Assembly (NCBI GenBank): GCA_004380135.1
Contig: QXCR01000150.1
Coordinates: 1-64,000, forward strand
Source: Stemphylium vesicarium
Taxonomy: Eukaryota > Ascomycota > Dothideomycetes > Pleosporales > Pleosporaceae
Direction of reading: 5' to 3'
DNA: 64,000 bases
The notes beneath the pieces were generated by a model, which was not told the origin of the DNA, made no database searches, and worked only from the letters and a program-made list of their open reading frames with translations. Each line of letters opens with the position of its first letter. Position 1 is the stretch's first letter. Made by a program: the position numbers and the translations under genes. Below, piece after piece: positions 53,865-64,000 of this stretch.

Positions 53865-56800
53865 GGCGTGTGTACAAGAGTATTCTGTGTCTCGAGATGG
53901 CTTGCAGATGTTCGTCACTAGAATTGGTCTGTTGTCGTCGCTGTAGTGTGATGTGTCCGAGGTCGATCTACGACATTGCATCATCAACCAACTACGGGAT
54001 CATCCAGACAGTGACGTCTGTGGAGAACGTCATTCTTAACTCCATTATTTCCGGACCAGATGAAATCGCGTATACATGTCGATTTTGGAGGCATTTTGGA
54101 GTTGCAGATGCATAAAGCTACACTGAGAGGGTGCTTGGAAAGAGAGGTGTCCACTGCTGACAATGGTCTGGACTTCGCGCCCGTGCCAATGACGTCAGTC
54201 CCCCTTCTAATACCAAGCCTGAGCAACTTTTTGTCTAATTTGTTCCCATGTACATTCAACGCTACAGATGGGGACCAATTGGGACACGATTTGTTCAATT
54301 GGATACTTGTTTCTTCTTTGATGTGACCATATGCGCATTACTTAATATTGTGACTACCCGCACATGCATCCTAATGTACGACCTATCCTATCGTGCACCC
54401 TCGAGGATCGTCAAGGACCGACTGCGGTCTTGTCCGTCGGTCCAGACTTTCTTTTTCCCCACCTCAGTCTTTGAGCCACGGTGATTCGAGAGGATGAACC
54501 GAGATGTAGCCGAGATAAGCCAACTGAAAATTGAAAACTTCAGGCTTTCCATTAACCTGCGAGGGGGCAAGATAAGCTACGATACACCGTGGTAGCCCAG
54601 ATTCCAGATACTTCGCACCGCATTGAAATGGAAATGATGGAGCCTCGTTCAAGTTGCTCGGGGGTCTGTCAAGTGCTCACGGTCACTAAGAGGCTTACCA
54701 CCGAGATGGATTATTCCAACATACGGAGGTTCTAAAGTAGACGCTTGGCAGCCAGATCATGCTTGCCACTGACTCTCCTCATCCCGAAGATTGGTAACTT
54801 CGCTGAGGGCTGACAACCAGTCGTATTCGGGTCGAGGCATGCGTCGACTCATACCTAGTACGTACAGACGTGAAAAAAAGCACTGGTGAACAGCATAAAC
54901 ATGCCCTCATGGAGAAGTATCCAGGATATAGGCGGCGACATCACCAAGTTTTGCAGGCCACGCTGCTTGATATGTGCCCACATCATGGAGTCGAAAACAG
55001 ACACCCTAGTCCCTCGATAACTATGGGTACACGCCGGGGCTGACCCTGTAGTACGTGTGACGTGCATGTGAGGTTCGCTTACCTTGGCCCCCGGGCGCGC
55101 TGATTGGATGAAATCACCAAGCTACCGCGGATGCGGACAGAATACAGTTTTGACCAGCCATAGGGAAATCTAACCTCTTACTTAACTCCCCTCTTTCTCC
55201 ATTTGATCGCCAATAGCGTCTTCCTTCAGGAATGCACTGCATAACCATCACGACAAATGCGTTTCTTTTCCGGCACCCCTGCCCCAACTCGTGTTTCACT
55301 CCATATTCCGCTCACCGATTAGCAGCAGTGGCGTAATGGGAACCCACGTTGGCGACCCCTAGAACCACCTGTCCCTGCCAGAACGTCGGATCGCCGCAGC
55401 AATCGTCTGCGCCATTCTCTGTGGCACCATGTTTCTGTCCGAGAGAGCCGAGGTGCTGCAGTTTCAAAGGATCTTGGTGTGTATTTATGGAGGCGTCCCC
55501 GCCAAAAGACGATGCGGCGTTATCGGCCGCAGCTCTGCAAACCAACGAATTCACACTGTAGTCATACTCTTGCCGTTTCGGTACATGGAAACTCGCAAGT
55601 TCGCCACATATCCTGCGTTGACAACGCAAGAAGAAAAGAACCCATCCTACACGCGTGCCAAACCCACGTCTAGTTCCGTATACCGGCACACCGCATCTCA
55701 CACGGCCCGCATGCTGATGTAGATTGCGATGTACGAACGCGAATACCATTTGCGCTTTCTACCTTGGCGCGACGGACCTCGTAAAACCATGCCGCTGTCC
55801 ACACTGTCCCAGTGGGCGAACTTGGCCGGTCTATGCGCCACAGTTTAAGCGCGCAATTCATCTTTCCAGGGCCACTTCGCCGACTACACGCTAATGCGAA
55901 TTGGCCCAGCGTCTGAACTTCTCTGGAGTCTGCGCCGCAGTGTCGCCGTAGAGAGTCTGGGCATGCCGATTGCTCAATCCCTACGCACTTTTCATGCTGG
56001 AATACCATTTTGGATTGATGGTCATACCACCTTTGATCAGTCCTACTTTGGTGTCGACAAGACTCAGCTGAGCTAATATCTGCCGGCATCTTTTGAGGAG
56101 AACCATGTGAGTTGATACTGCTGTTATCATGGCATTCCCAGGATTGAGTTGCTCCCTCAAGCATGGCTGAGTCTGGAGCGCCAGCGAAGCTCCATCGCTA
56201 CCTTGTCAGCCAGTGGCATTTGAGCCTGCTATCCCCGGGTGTATTTTCCCTACGGATGCGCATCCGCCGCCTAATTGGGTTTCTGATCCGCCCCCAGAAG
56301 TCTCTGATTACGTGCTTGTTGCCGAGTCTTGATGAGCTTCCATAGCCTAGCGAGAGCCGACTGAGGCCATGCGTCCGACATGGTCGAACCGAACCCGCAA
56401 GGCTGAGGACGAAAAGACATTGTGTTGTTAGCGGCAAGCCGGTCGCCTTGGTCCAACTGATGACGGGCTGCCTAGCTGCACTTTAATGCAATAACCGCGC
56501 CAATTATAACATTCTTTGTAGGGGTCCAGCTGATCATTCGTGCAGCGCTGAAGCGATATGCAGCCAACTTGCCCTTACGGAGGCATGTCATGAGGCTATG
56601 CTGTAGGTGCCGCCCTTGCCATGCATGGCCGAGTAGGCTCTCGTCCAAGTGCTTTAGTTTTGGAACGCATGCTTGTGACAAGCGAACGGCCCGGTAGCGA
56701 ATGTGTCACTCCCCTATCAGGCAAGGCGAAAGTGCATTTGGCGGTGAGCCTAATCTCGATGCAGGATCACCTTACAGCAACTTCGGACATTTGCAGTTGG

Positions 56801-58348
56801 CTGTCATCACATCCCATTCATAAACAAACATGGCGCCACTACTGGCGGGAAATAGCTGTGTCCATTGCTCCGATGGATGCTTGTACAAGTCATACTGCGA
56901 TTACCAGAAAATATTGCTTTATGCGCAAAGCATGCCCGTCGGAAGCTGACCACTACGACCCCCAGTCAAATGCGATGCGATGCCAGGATGTGTTGGCACG
57001 GGAGGGGGGCAAACACTGGAATTTACTGCGTCACGCCAATGGGAGAGCGACCACACTAGTGGGCTGAACGCTCGGAAGCTCATCTTTAGCCCATGGCCCA
57101 ATGGTATTTCGCGTGCGTAACCCCTGATAGCACTGCAGCTCAACGGGGTCGCAGATGGGCGGATCCGAGGCTTCGTGCAGTTGGGATGCGTGGCCCGGAC
57201 CACAGCTTCCCATGCCGCTCAAAGGCACGCCATCAGGTCATTTTTACATTGCGAGTTCCGGTGAACCACGAACCATGGCCTTTTTGTTCGGCATGCTAGT
57301 TGGGATTCCGGGCCGCTAACCAGGGAGCTCTTCATGTAAGATGGAGGACTTTCTCTCGACTGCGATATACGTCGGCCCTTGTGATCACTTCTGCAGGTCG
57401 CGGGATAAGTCTCAGATCAGCCTCTTCCTACCTTCTCCGATCACATGCTGACAGTCATCAAAAATGAGCACCGAACCGATGCCTTATGACGCTACCAGAC
57501 TTTCTGTTTTCATACAAGACTGCATATGAAGGATTTTGGGCGAGTGGTGACTGCTTTTGGGGAACCAACAGCGATAAGCGCGGTGGCATAAGGCTGATGT
57601 GTATGGGGGGTGGTGCGCACCTAGCTTCGCGATCTCCTGTACCCTGTGAAGTACTTGATGCCGAAATCGAAACTTTGATGGTGCGCGCCCACAATGTCCA
57701 TGTCAAAAGCATTTGCGACCGATAGCATCTCGCTAACGATTCCGCCACCGGAAATACCAGGTTTGTGTAGAACGAGTGTAACCTACAGTGGAGCCAGGAT
57801 AGCCCTGTGGCAACCATGGAGCCACATGGCTTCCCGAGGAAGGCCCTACCGTAAGTGGGAGTAGTCAGTGCGGTGGGGACGTTGGTGGAAGAGCCCTGAC
57901 CAGTTCCGCCCGTGTGGCGAAGCTTCGATGCGTTCCGCTGCACCTAGTAGCAGGACCTCTGGACCTGAGTGGGAGGGAAAGGAAGTCTGAGTATTTCTTC
58001 TTTGCCGCGTCTGACTGGCAAGGGACACTAGCGTCGACGGGGCGTGAAGGGGTCACGAGTAATACAGAGCGGATACTCATACGCTTCTTTATCGCCGCAC
58101 GAGGCTAGCGAGTCTGTTTGTTGGCGCTGATTCAATGAATTGGCGGCTCAATCTAATGTTAGTCTCGCGTTGACGAGTGCGGGTCAGTCAGCTCTAAATT
58201 CACACACCCATGTGTGACACACGCCCACTCTTACACACACCCTACGCACGTATGCACACACACTCTCTCTCACACACACCATGACGACGGTGACTAGCCA
58301 TCAGTCAATCCGCGTCTTCAAGAGTGCAGTCATTTAAGAGGAACAAAG
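53865..58348. other. Long gene-poor stretch
   Basis: About 4.5 kb without a supported gene. Overlapping medium-length frames occur on both strands (for example minus 55312-55749, minus 55670-56164, minus 57458-57943 and plus 57486-57725), but none shows a known domain and several overlap each other. The base composition is not AT-rich, so strong RIP is not evident. The right end (58200-58300) has CA- and CT-rich simple sequence typical of a promoter upstream region. Confidence 0.4.
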
Positions 58349-58356
58349 TATATAAG
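58349..58356 (+). promoter_or_regulatory. TATA box of the TauD-like gene
   Basis: TATATAAG lies 168 bp before the start codon, downstream of CA- and TC-rich simple sequence. The spacing implies a leader of roughly 100-140 nt. Confidence 0.4.
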
Positions 58357-58523
58357 GGCCCTGCGCAAGCCTACTACCTGAATCGTACCATCACAACCCC
58401 AAATTCTACTTCGACTTATAAGTTCCAAGGAACCCATTTTCTCAAGATCAGGCATCTTGAACCACACAGTATTTTTTTTGTGAACAACAACAACAACAAC
58501 CGCCCATCCATCCTTGACACACC

Positions 58524-60100
58524 ATGGCATCCCCAATCCTAAGCCCTCGGTCCTCTTTCGAGAGTCTGCGCAGCAACTCGTCCTCCATCCTCAGCGACTC
58601 GTCTTCAATCCACAGCCTCGCCTCGTCAATCCACAGCGATGCATGCTCAATCCACAGCACCACGTCCTCCATGCTCGATTCCCCCGACAAGCTCGCACAG
58701 GCAGTAGTCGGCCCAATGGTGTGGCAAGGCAGCGAGCTAAATCCCAAAGAATACATTGTGAAGCTGAACAAGCGTGAAATAAGAGATATCCGAGCCGCAA
58801 TCATCAAGTTCAAACGTGCGTCTACTTCTACTCTAGATAATAACCTTACCACACATGTCCTCTAACCATATCCATAGTAAGCGGTCTCGAACTCGAAAAA
58901 ATCACCACCGCAACCTTCGACCTAGAAAACCCACGCCTCGTCAACAAACTCCGCTCTCTAAGCACAGAAATCCATTCCGGCCGCGGCGTCGTCGTGCTCC
59001 GCGGTCTCGACTCACCCCGGCAGGGCCCCCGCGACCGCTTCAGCGACCTCGAAGCCGTCATCGCTTTCGTCGGCCTCTGCGCTTACATCTGCCCTTTGCG
59101 GGCCACGGATTCCTATGCCAACCAGACGCTTACCCACGTGCGCGACGCGTCCAAGCAGAGCGTGCCTGCTGATTGCAAGGGCATTGGACTCGCCGGAAGT
59201 AAGATTCCAAGTGCCATGGAGTTTCATAGTGATCGCTTTTCAGGCGATGTGCTGGCGCTGTTTGTGAGAGATGATGGCGGGAGGGGAGCGGGTGGGGAGC
59301 AGTTTTTGAGTAGCTTTTCGAGGGTGTATAATGAGTTGCTGGAGACGGAGCCGGAGGTGCTGGAGACGATGTTGGAGGGGGATTGGCCGTTTGAGTTGAA
59401 GAATAAGTGAGTTTTTTGTTGTATTTCTTTCCTTCTTTCTGTTACTCTCTTTTCTCATTTCTCGTTTCTCATTTCTCGTTTTCTATACCTGTTTCATTCC
59501 TTTCCTCCTCTCTTAGTTTCTCCCATCTTTTTTCCCCTTCCATAAAAGTCCTACGATATACATGGATATCGCTCTTCGTCATCAAACATCAACTCAATCG
59601 CTAACATCTTTCACAGAGACAACACAACCTACCTGTCCCCAGGCCCCCTCCTCTTCTTCTCCCATGGCCGCCCAATCTGCCAACTAGTAAAAGCGCCCCT
59701 CCTCGGCACGCCCTCGCTCCCCCGCTCCCCACACCTCCCCTCCCTAACCCCGCGCCAACACCACGCCCTCTCCACCGTCGAAGCCCTCTCCAAGCGCTTC
59801 AGCACGCAGCTAAACCGGCGCACAGGTGACCTTCAATTCGTGCACAACCTGTCTGTTCTGCACGCCCGCTCTGCTTACCGCAGCAGCACATGTACGTTGG
59901 CAAACAAGGGCGACAAGGAGAAGCCGAGTACACGCCACCTCCTCCGCATGTTCCTCCGCGATCCAGAGCGCGCGTGGAAGAAACCAAAGGTCTGCTACGA
60001 GCAGTTTGAGGATCCGTTTGAGGAGGGTAGGACGCAGGTTATTCCGGTTGTGGATACGAATCCTTGGCGCTTAATTAGTGGGCGTGAGAGCCATGGTTAA
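58524..60100 (+). CDS. TauD/TfdA-like Fe(II)/2-oxoglutarate dioxygenase
   Basis: Exons 58524-58815, 58878-59406 and 59617-60100 give 434 residues. The N-terminal 60 residues are a Ser-rich low-complexity repeat (SSSIHSLASSIHSDACSIHS). The dioxygenase core follows: GRGVVVLRGLD, HVRDASKQSVPAD, and the H-x-D metal motif in MEFHSDRFSGDVLALF (His214, Asp216). The distal His lies in HNLSVLHARSAY (His350 or His356) with the 2-oxoglutarate-binding Arg358 close by. This layout matches the fungal clavaminate-synthase-like/TauD branch, which oxidises small molecules with 2-oxoglutarate and O2. The substrate is unknown. The introns are 62 and 210 bp, the second pyrimidine-rich. The closest adjacent genes are a zinc-cluster regulator and an SDR. 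Confidence 0.85.
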
Positions 60101-60999
60101 GACTGCGCGGATGCTGGATTTAAGATAGGCTGAGCTAGGGTTGTTCAACAGTGGGTAGGGGTTGTGGGTAAAATGCTGCGTTTGCGAAGGTGGCCCACTT
60201 TGTACACGAGTGAGAGTTGTATGGCGCTATGTGTTGCGCTAACGGGATGACGTACAGTAGGCTAGCGGGCTGTGCTTGTGCTAATGCTGCTGCTGTTTGC
60301 TGCTGCAGCGCATCAAGTCTCTTTTGCCTCGGGGCGAAGACGGTTTTTTCTGGTGGACTTTTGGAATTTCTGAATTGGCGTTTCTGCGGTTTTTTCTTTC
60401 TTTCTTTTGCTTTGGTCTTTCTTTCCTCTCTTGTTTGCGTCTGGGCAAAGAATGGAACTAGAAACAGACAGACAGATGCAAAGGAAAAAAAGTAGCTCAG
60501 GGCGAGGTGCGGAATTGGCATTGCGGGGAATGGGGTGATAATTGACATTCACGTGTTGAACCTCGGTCAAAATACCCAGCTTTTCTTGGTTTCCTCCTTT
60601 GCGCATTCCCCGGGTCTTTGTTTTCCCACAATCTACTCTCTTCCCTCTCTCTCTCCCTACCTCCTATTCTCACCCTCGCTTCTTCTCATTCTGTTTGGGC
60701 TAGACTGGTGGTGGTGGTGGCGAGCGGACGGGCAGCGGTCATCCTACCCCAAGTAGTAGTAATAAATCCAATCTCTTATCTCGACTTTCATTCCGCATTC
60801 GCACGAAAACGCTCTCAACAACAAGGAATTTGAAACATGGCAATCGGAAATCGTTTTCAGCAAGTAAATAGCGGAGCCTTTCTCGCTACGTAAAGGGCAA
60901 TTCATGGCTCATCTTCGGGACATGAGTGGGTATCAAAAAAACAAATGGGGTCGTAATGACTCGAAGGCGGGAAACGTTCCGCATTCCGCCTTTTTTCCT
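60101..60999. other. Convergent intergenic region
   Basis: Lies between the TauD-like gene and the zinc-cluster gene, which face each other. CT-rich simple sequence occurs near 60640-60680 and TGG repeats near 60707-60719. No gene seen. Confidence 0.55.
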
Positions 61000-63726
61000 C
61001 TACGCTCCAGCTTCCTTGAAGAGCTTGACAATCCATTCACTGGAAGTGGACCAATGGGTTGCGGCGAACCCTGTAAGCGGCGGCTGAAACCGATCTAGAA
61101 AAAAAGGCTTGTCAACAACAATTCACCGTGGTAGTGGGGGTGAGAGGGATTAAGCTGTCCACCACTTACCGGGATTATTTCGGTTAAATAGATTGGCAAT
61201 TGACGTTACATACTGGAAACCTTCGGCATCAAGATGGCCACGTTCGCGCAATTCTTCGGGGTTGTCACGCGCCAATTTGAATGGCGAGTAGCCTCGGAGA
61301 ATGCAGCGCCAGTGGTAGAGAAGGACGGGGAAGGCAAACTCCCACTTCTTGATCTGCGTCGTGACGACGTTGCTGACCTGATTCTCAATCAACTAGTGGG
61401 GTGTTAGCGCATGCATTCGTCCAGTAGTTGACGCCTCTGACTAACCGTGCCGTTCTTGGACTTGATGTAGTCTTGAGCACCGTGGTGGATGTATTCGAGG
61501 TTCCAAAAGATGACGTAAAACGTCAGGAACAGCTCGTACCAGGGCTTGATCTTGGGCTTGAAGATCAATGCAGCTAATTCCTTAACAAAAAGCTTTTCCA
61601 GTTTTCTGAGGTACTTTACGGCGGCGACGTCCATCTGGTGGGTGATTGCACCAGGAAGCGGTCGGTCGCAAGACCCTCGATCGTACGCCTCGTAATCAGT
61701 GCGGCCCAGCCTTGAAAAGTCGTATTCGCGTATACCGGGTATGTCGGGGGAGAAGACGGAGCCATAGCCCTGAGAGACTACCGATAGACATTGGAGGCGC
61801 ATAGCGAGATCGAGGGCTTTGCTTCCAAGGTTTCGTCGCATGCGCACGACTTCTTGGTACGTGCTGTACGCGACTTCGTCCCGGCTGATGCGAGCGAATA
61901 TCCACTCTTCAATTGCGGGTTGAAGGCTGGAGAAGTATCGCTCAAACGCCAGCACGAGGTTTGCCGTGTCGTATATGGCATACGCCGGTTGTTCGACAGA
62001 CGGCACTTGTCCCTCCCTGTTGGACCAAACAGATGTCGCGACGTCGAGCGGGCCTCGTTTCGGGCTGTAAGGACGAAAGGCGACGCGCAAGGGTTTTGCG
62101 TTGGGTATGGGACCGTAGCCGGGAAGGTTCCAAAGAATGTCCATTTCGTAGATCTGAGTGTTGTGCAGCCAGTCGTAGCCAAGGAACTCAGCCTCTTCTT
62201 GGTGCTCTCGGCCATTGCCTGTTGCGCGGTCAGTACATGGTGACAGTGAGCGTCGTGGAGACGTACAGCGACGGATGAGGCTTGTGTCTTCGAGGTGTTC
62301 TCGATAGCACGGCTCGCGAAAGGACCTAGCATGGCCGGTGATCTTCTCGCACTTTTCACACGGATCGCCCTCGTCGCACTAGGCGCGTTAGCTTTACTCG
62401 GTACCAAAGAAAGGTATACATACCCCAGATTTGTAGAATCTACACCGGACGCAGATACGCTTGGTCTTGCGCATGGTATGTGTCTTCTCCCTTTGCCTCT
62501 CCTGGAGAGGACCCTTGCGTTTGGATACCTTGAGCTTCTCCTGCCGTTCAACAAATGACGAAGGCACCTTGGCTGCTTTCTTCTTGGGCGGCGGCCGATG
62601 GTGCGTTAGTACCTGGCCATGGTTGCGGTCCATGTGCTGCTCTACGACGGGAGCGTGGTGGTGGTGGTGGGGGGCGTAGAGATCATGCTCGACTGGTGGT
62701 TCTGGAATGGGCCATTCCTGCTGCATTTCCTGAGGCCGCTCATAGACGACAGGTGCATTCAAGGTTTCGCCTGTCTCAACCATGGACCAAGGGGCATTAG
62801 TAGTGGCGGCGACAACAGACGATCGATGGTGGCTGGCATCCGAGAGCGTGGCGGCAATGGGCTCGCTGGTGCGACCTGAATAGTGGTGGTGATGGGGGTC
62901 CCAGGCGGCGACATGGTGCAAATTGGACTGCGATGCATTGTTTGTGTGCAGCAAGACAGGCTGCGGTTGCGGGTGCGATAGTGGTGGGACTGGGGGCAGC
63001 TTTTGGGCATGATTCGAGTATGGTGGGTCTACCGTGTTGGCGGGGGAGTCCTAGGAAAACTTAGTTGCGATTCTAGTGTAGAGCACAACAGTCCTTGTGT
63101 GCACTTACTGACGAAAGGCGCAACTGGTGGAAGCGGTCTGTACTTTGAAAGCCATGGTCGTGGGCAGTAAGCGGCAGGACGGGTGCCGCATTCAGTGTGG
63201 GCTGATGGTGGTGGTGATGGTGGTGGTGATGGTGCTGGGGGTGGTGTTGCTGCTGCTGCTGATAGTGGCGCGAAATGGCAGGAAGCTGGTGGAGCGGCAC
63301 TGGCGCTGTCCCCTCAGTGTCGCAATACGAGACTGAGGCGCGCGACCTGTACGTCTCTTCGGGCTGCTGCTGCTGCTGCTGCTCCTGCCACTGGTTCGGC
63401 GCCTGCTGTCGGACATAGCCAGCAGCCCAGGCAGATGGAGTAGATACGGCATGTAAACTAGCGGAGTCGACTCCGGGCTGGGGGTAGTGGAGAAAAGACG
63501 CCGTCGATGGGCCGACAGCGTACGAGTCGTGGGTAGCAACAGCAGCTGCGTCTTGCTGCCAGGTCGCCAGTCCATACAGAGGGTCGTGGTTGGCCGTGGG
63601 AAAGTCTGGGTAGTGCGAAGGGGTTTGGGCGGTATTCCTGTACTGCGAACTGGTGGTAGACATGGAGGGCTGCGGCTGACTGCGTACAACTTCAAAAGAG
63701 GTGTCGCGAGAGAGCTGGTCGCTCAT
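61000..63726 (-). CDS. Zn2Cys6-type zinc-cluster transcription regulator
   Basis: Six exons (63109-63726, 62424-63050, 62267-62378, 61446-62218, 61170-61392 and 61000-61094) give 815 residues from MSDQLSRDTSFEVVRSQPQP. The first 390 residues are disordered, rich in Gln and His, with poly-His and poly-Gln tracts. A basic stretch (KLKVSKRKGPLQERQREKTH) leads into the cluster CVRCRFYKSG-CDEGDPCEKC, with a last Cys 14 residues on (REPC). The spacing C-x2-C-x6-C-x5-C-x2-C-x13-C fits a Zn2Cys6 fold with a long last loop, and an intron splits it after the second pair. The C-terminal 370 residues (LGYDWLHNTQIYEMDILWNL, YDTANLVLAFERYFSSL, FYVIFWNLEYIHHG) form a helical regulatory domain. DNA binding in the nucleus is expected. 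The C-terminal 106 residues lie in two small exons. Confidence 0.8.
63206..63270. repeat. Poly-His and poly-Gln coding repeats
   Basis: GTG/GAT and CTG triplet runs on the plus strand encode about ten His and a Gln/His-rich stretch in the zinc-cluster protein. Confidence 0.8.
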
Positions 63727-64000
63727 TCGCCTGGCAATGCTGAGTAGGATGTGTGTCGCAGGGGAAGATGGCCGCCAGAGCCATATACCGAAGCCGACGC
63801 GGTAGATCGTCGCTTTCAGATTTCGATGGTAGGTAGGAAGGCTCGAGGAGACACCGAAGGCAGGCCGAGAACCTTGGAACCAGACGGCGAGGCGCGTCGG
63901 TGCCATGCATGTTTTAGTTTCCGTTAGGGCTGCATCTCCCCGCAAACATCATGCCCGTCACCAATTCCTGTCTCTCTCGTCTCACATGTACATTCCATGG
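63727..64000. promoter_or_regulatory. 5' flank of the zinc-cluster gene, cut by the window edge
   Basis: The coding frame remains open upstream to 63945 (an in-frame Met at 63906) but without similarity, so the Met at 63726 is preferred. The promoter extends beyond the window. Confidence 0.4.

Noticed and set aside
55312..56164. Two overlapping minus-strand frames of 145 and 164 codons
   Set aside because: No domain, no splice logic linking them, and an equally long plus-strand frame covers part of the same DNA.

Overview
This is nuclear DNA of a filamentous ascomycete. The genes carry short introns (about 46 to 240 bp) with GTAAGT-like donors, CTAAC-type branch points and YAG acceptors, and the families are fungal: Chs5, a DUF4050/Gag1-like protein, a fungal wax-synthase-domain protein, a Zn2Cys6 regulator and a fungal Y-family polymerase. 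AT-rich islands whose in-frame stops are all explained by CAG/CAA to TAG/TAA or TGG to TAG/TGA changes are the mark of repeat-induced point mutation (RIP). The combination fits Dothideomycetes, probably Pleosporales; the taxon is an inference. Layout: positions 1 to about 5,900 are a RIP-damaged graveyard. It holds two 3' ends of a Tc1/mariner-like element, a MITE-like inverted-repeat element, a broken FAD-linked (berberine-bridge type) oxidase, a broken pogo/Fot1-like transposase, the N-terminal half of a cytochrome P450, a 184-bp tandem repeat and a broken tandem hevein-type chitin-binding gene. A second, smaller degenerate island lies at about 28,290-28,960. From 6.4 kb to 20 kb the window is gene dense: a sulfotransferase-like P-loop protein, a DUF4050 protein, the RFC large subunit, mitochondrial ribosomal protein L16, sphingosine-phosphate lyase, DNA polymerase iota and a serine-rich protein with an RVxF motif. 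From 24.7 to 36.7 kb come two small coiled-coil genes (the first apparently broken), a wax-synthase-domain gene with a splice problem, CHS5, a 1012-residue membrane protein and a secreted GH5 mannanase. A gene-poor stretch (36.7-44.6 kb) holds only one small three-exon gene. The right end carries LSM1, two short-chain dehydrogenases, an App1-type phosphatidate phosphatase, a lysine-rich AT-hook protein, a TauD-like dioxygenase and a zinc-cluster regulator. The genes do not form one pathway. Most are housekeeping: RFC1 and Pol iota both act with PCNA in replication and lesion bypass, DPL1 and App1 act on lipids, LSM1 acts in mRNA decay, CHS5 in chitin synthase export. The accessory content is at the left end, where the oxidase, P450 and chitin-binding remnants look like lost metabolite or secreted-protein genes. 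I found no clear new multi-gene system. The most unusual signals are a predicted 6-nt micro-exon encoding a catalytic aspartate of Pol iota, a UIM-like motif in App1, and the RIP graveyard. Exon coordinates were read by eye from splice signals and frame; total lengths were checked to be multiples of three.
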